DNA from: Pseudomonas azadiae | GTDB taxonomy: Bacteria; Pseudomonadota; Gammaproteobacteria; Pseudomonadales; Pseudomonadaceae | Assembly: GCF_019145355.1 (NCBI RefSeq) | Contig: NZ_JAHSTY010000002.1 | Location: 682,001-746,000, forward strand | DNA: 64,000 nt | Direction of reading: 5' to 3' | Part shown: piece after piece, positions 62,572 through 64,000 of the stretch | How the letters are laid out: the number at the start of each line of letters is the position of its first letter | Position numbering within the stretch: position 1 is the first letter of the stretch | Program-made: the position numbers and the translations under genes | The notes under the pieces: model-generated | What the model was told of the DNA's origin: nothing | The model's database searches: none | The model's input: the letters and a program-made list of their open reading frames with translations, nothing else

Positions 62572-62734
62572 AATTTCCCGAACCGCCTCTGATTTAGCAG
62601 TGCCCCACAAGGCCTGCTACCAACGGATGAGAACCCGGCCACCAAAGCAGCATACGGGTGCCGTCGAGCGCTTCCTAAGATGGTTGCCATGGCCTCTGCC
62701 AAGAGGTCTTGCGTGCAATCCTGAGGGAAAAATA

Positions 62735-63196
62735 ATGACAACAAAACGCAACGCCTTGCTGACTGCCTGCCTGCTTGCCGGTGCGATCGGTGCCGGTTCC
62801 GCCTGGGCCCACGGCAACGTGACGCCAACCGCCGTGGAAACCAAGGGTCTCACCCCGATCAAGGACGCCGGCGTGCCGCTGGACGCCGATGGCTGGGCCG
62901 CCACCAACCCTTATCGCACCCGCCCCGAACGTGACAAAGCGGTGGAGGTCGGCGCCTCGGCGTACAACCAGAACTGCGCGGCGTGCCATGGCCTGGAAGC
63001 CAAGTCCGGCGGAATCGCGCCCGACCTGCGCATGCTCGATGCCGGCGACGCCGGGGATGAATGGTTTGTCGAGCGGGTCCGCCACGGCGCCGTGCGCGAT
63101 GGCCGGGTGTACATGCCGAAGATGGCCGACTACCTGAGCCAGGAAGCCCTGTGGGCGGTGCGCACCTACCTCGACAGCGTGCACGTCGAGGAGTAA
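62735..63196 (+). CDS. exaB: cytochrome c550, electron acceptor of the PQQ alcohol dehydrogenase
   Basis: About 153 aa periplasmic cytochrome. Signal peptide to about residue 25 (GSAWA-HGNV). One heme c site, CAACH, in YNQNCAACHGLEAKSGGIAPDLRML, and a Met axial ligand candidate in DGRVYMPKMADYLSQEALWAVRTYL. Its place beside exaA matches exaB/pedF. ATG 62735 has GAGGGA 6 nt upstream; the longer open frame back to 62228 is out-of-context sequence antisense to exaA. Confidence 0.92.
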   Translation: MTTKRNALLTACLLAGAIGAGSAWAHGNVTPTAVETKGLTPIKDAGVPLDADGWAATNPYRTRPERDKAVEVGASAYNQNCAACHGLEAKSGGIAPDLRMLDAGDAGDEWFVERVRHGAVRDGRVYMPKMADYLSQEALWAVRTYLDSVHVEE

Positions 63197-63199
63197 GCC

Positions 63200-63943
63200 A
63201 TGCGCCTGCGTGGGTGGTGGATCTGCTGTGTGCCGATGCTGGCCTGGGGCGCGCCCGTCGACCCGGTGCCCTCGGTGATGTGGGCCTACTATCACCAGCG
63301 TTTTCTCGCCAATGCACCGTTCGTGTTCGACGAGCGGGTCAAGCTCCTGGCGCCGCCGTTCGCCGAAGATGCGCGCCAGGTACCGTTGGAGATCGATGCC
63401 CGCGCATTCAAGGGTGACGTGGTCAAGATCCTCGCCTGGGCCGAACTCAACCCGTTGCCGCAGATTGTCGACTTCCAGCCCATTGAGCGCGTGCTGCCAT
63501 GGCTGTCGATCCGCGTGCGTATCGAACAGGCCACGCCGTTGCGCGCGGCGGTATTGACCCGGGATGGCATGTGGCACGTCGGCTCGGCCCTGATCGATGC
63601 CGCTGGCGGCGGCTGCACGGCGCCCAGCGTGGTGCGCACGCAACCGGGTTGGGAAGACCACCTGGGCGAAGTGCTCGGCGGGCGTTACCCGCGCGCCGAG
63701 TTCAGCCGGGTAAAGCTGCACGTTGCCCACCCGATGGATAACGGCATGGTCAGCGGCATTCCCGAATTTTTCATCAACCGTGCCGAACTGCGCGGTGATG
63801 ACAACCGGCTGTTGGCGCGCCTGGAACTGTTCCCCGCCGTCAGCGAAAACCCCAACCTGGCTTTTGACGTCGAGGGCTCCGGGCCTACGCGCCTGACCCT
63901 GCGCGACACCAGCGGCAGCCAATTCGACGCGGTCATCCCATGA
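63200..63943 (+). CDS. quinoprotein-dehydrogenase-associated SoxYZ-like carrier
   Basis: 247 aa exported protein, signal peptide to about residue 17 (MLAWGAPV). The first half is SoxY-like and ends in AGGGCTAPS, with a single Cys in a Gly-rich tail like the SoxY carrier arm; the second half is SoxZ-like (VKLHVAHPMDNGMVSGIPEFFINRAEL...LELFPAVSENPNLAFDVEGSG). Fused SoxYZ-like proteins are known companions of PQQ dehydrogenases; the carried group is unknown. It starts 3 bp after the cytochrome stop and overlaps the next gene by ATGA. Confidence 0.9.
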   Translation: MRLRGWWICCVPMLAWGAPVDPVPSVMWAYYHQRFLANAPFVFDERVKLLAPPFAEDARQVPLEIDARAFKGDVVKILAWAELNPLPQIVDFQPIERVLPWLSIRVRIEQATPLRAAVLTRDGMWHVGSALIDAAGGGCTAPSVVRTQPGWEDHLGEVLGGRYPRAEFSRVKLHVAHPMDNGMVSGIPEFFINRAELRGDDNRLLARLELFPAVSENPNLAFDVEGSGPTRLTLRDTSGSQFDAVIP

Positions 63944-64000
63944 ACCCGCGCTGGATAATGCTCTGGCTGATCCTGTTCAGCCTGCCGGTGCTGGCCGAGC
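63940..64000 (+). CDS. start of a secreted protein, truncated by the window edge
   Basis: The first 20 codons read as a signal peptide (NPRWIMLWLILFSLPVLAE). It is translationally coupled to the SoxYZ-like gene (ATGA). In related clusters the next gene encodes a quinoprotein-associated metallohydrolase or substrate-binding protein, but nothing here allows a choice. Confidence 0.6.
   Translation, partial: MNPRWIMLWLILFSLPVLAE

Overview
The window reads as chromosome of a fluorescens-group Pseudomonas. The grounds are the gene repertoire (two FecI/FecR/TonB-receptor iron-signalling sets, a nosP-nahK plus PQQ-ethanol-dehydrogenase region in the order known from P. aeruginosa and P. putida, codBA, inhA-like isonitrile hydratase), GC-rich codon use, and intergenic REP/REPIN palindromes typical of this group. 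No rRNA, tRNA, CRISPR array, transposase or integrase was recognised.

Layout. 1-3.1 kb: ECF sigma, FecR and a TonB siderophore receptor, cut by the window edge. 3.2-11.7 kb: ordinary accessory metabolism (LysE exporter, InhA with a divergent GlxA-type regulator, bacteriophytochrome kinase, alpha/beta hydrolase, a GH15 glycosidase coupled to a glucose-dehydrogenase-like SDR). 12.0-19.9 kb: a tightly packed, partly AT-richer, eight-gene operon with HAD phosphatase, transaldolase/FSA-like aldolase, sulfotransferase, SDR, saccharopine-dehydrogenase-like oxidoreductase, glycine-N-methyltransferase-like enzyme, MFS exporter and dedicated APS kinase, followed by a CGNR regulator. It looks like a pathway for a small, sulfated, possibly N-methylated sugar-derived metabolite that I cannot match to a known pathway. 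20.0-24.0 kb: a second sigma/FecR/FecA-type set. 24.1-26.8 kb: three genes with two well-formed hrp boxes; two of the proteins share a duplicated helical domain and look like type III secreted proteins. A third hrp box at 28.09 kb drives no gene but lies just before a long hairpin. 28.6-34.4 kb: a T6SS module (VgrG, DUF4123 adaptor, lipoprotein, lipase effector). 34.4-37.2 kb: codA, a shrunken PucR-type regulator and codB. 37.5-53.5 kb: queD, patatin, a PepSY-PepSY-RR-HK operon, two chemoreceptors, an antiporter, an amidase, trhP, a permease, small proteins and a shikimate-dehydrogenase-like gene. 53.8-64.0 kb: nosP-nahK, AgmR/ErbR-type regulator, CXXCW-type protein, a PedR2-like regulator lacking its phosphoacceptor Asp, pentapeptide protein, Ca-type PQQ alcohol dehydrogenase, its cytochrome c, a SoxYZ-like carrier and the start of another secreted protein.

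Repeats are a strong theme. Five copies of a 134-bp palindromic element lie between genes, all in one orientation. Two copies extend to about 174-194 bp and sit at the same point inside a REPIN; one of them is flanked by a perfect 9-bp duplication. An 815-bp giant inverted repeat at 59.0-59.8 kb encloses an intact REPIN and an 11-bp tandem repeat.

Functions are assigned from motif and family recognition by eye; no database search was run. Starts were chosen from Shine-Dalgarno spacing, and several differ from the longest open frame.
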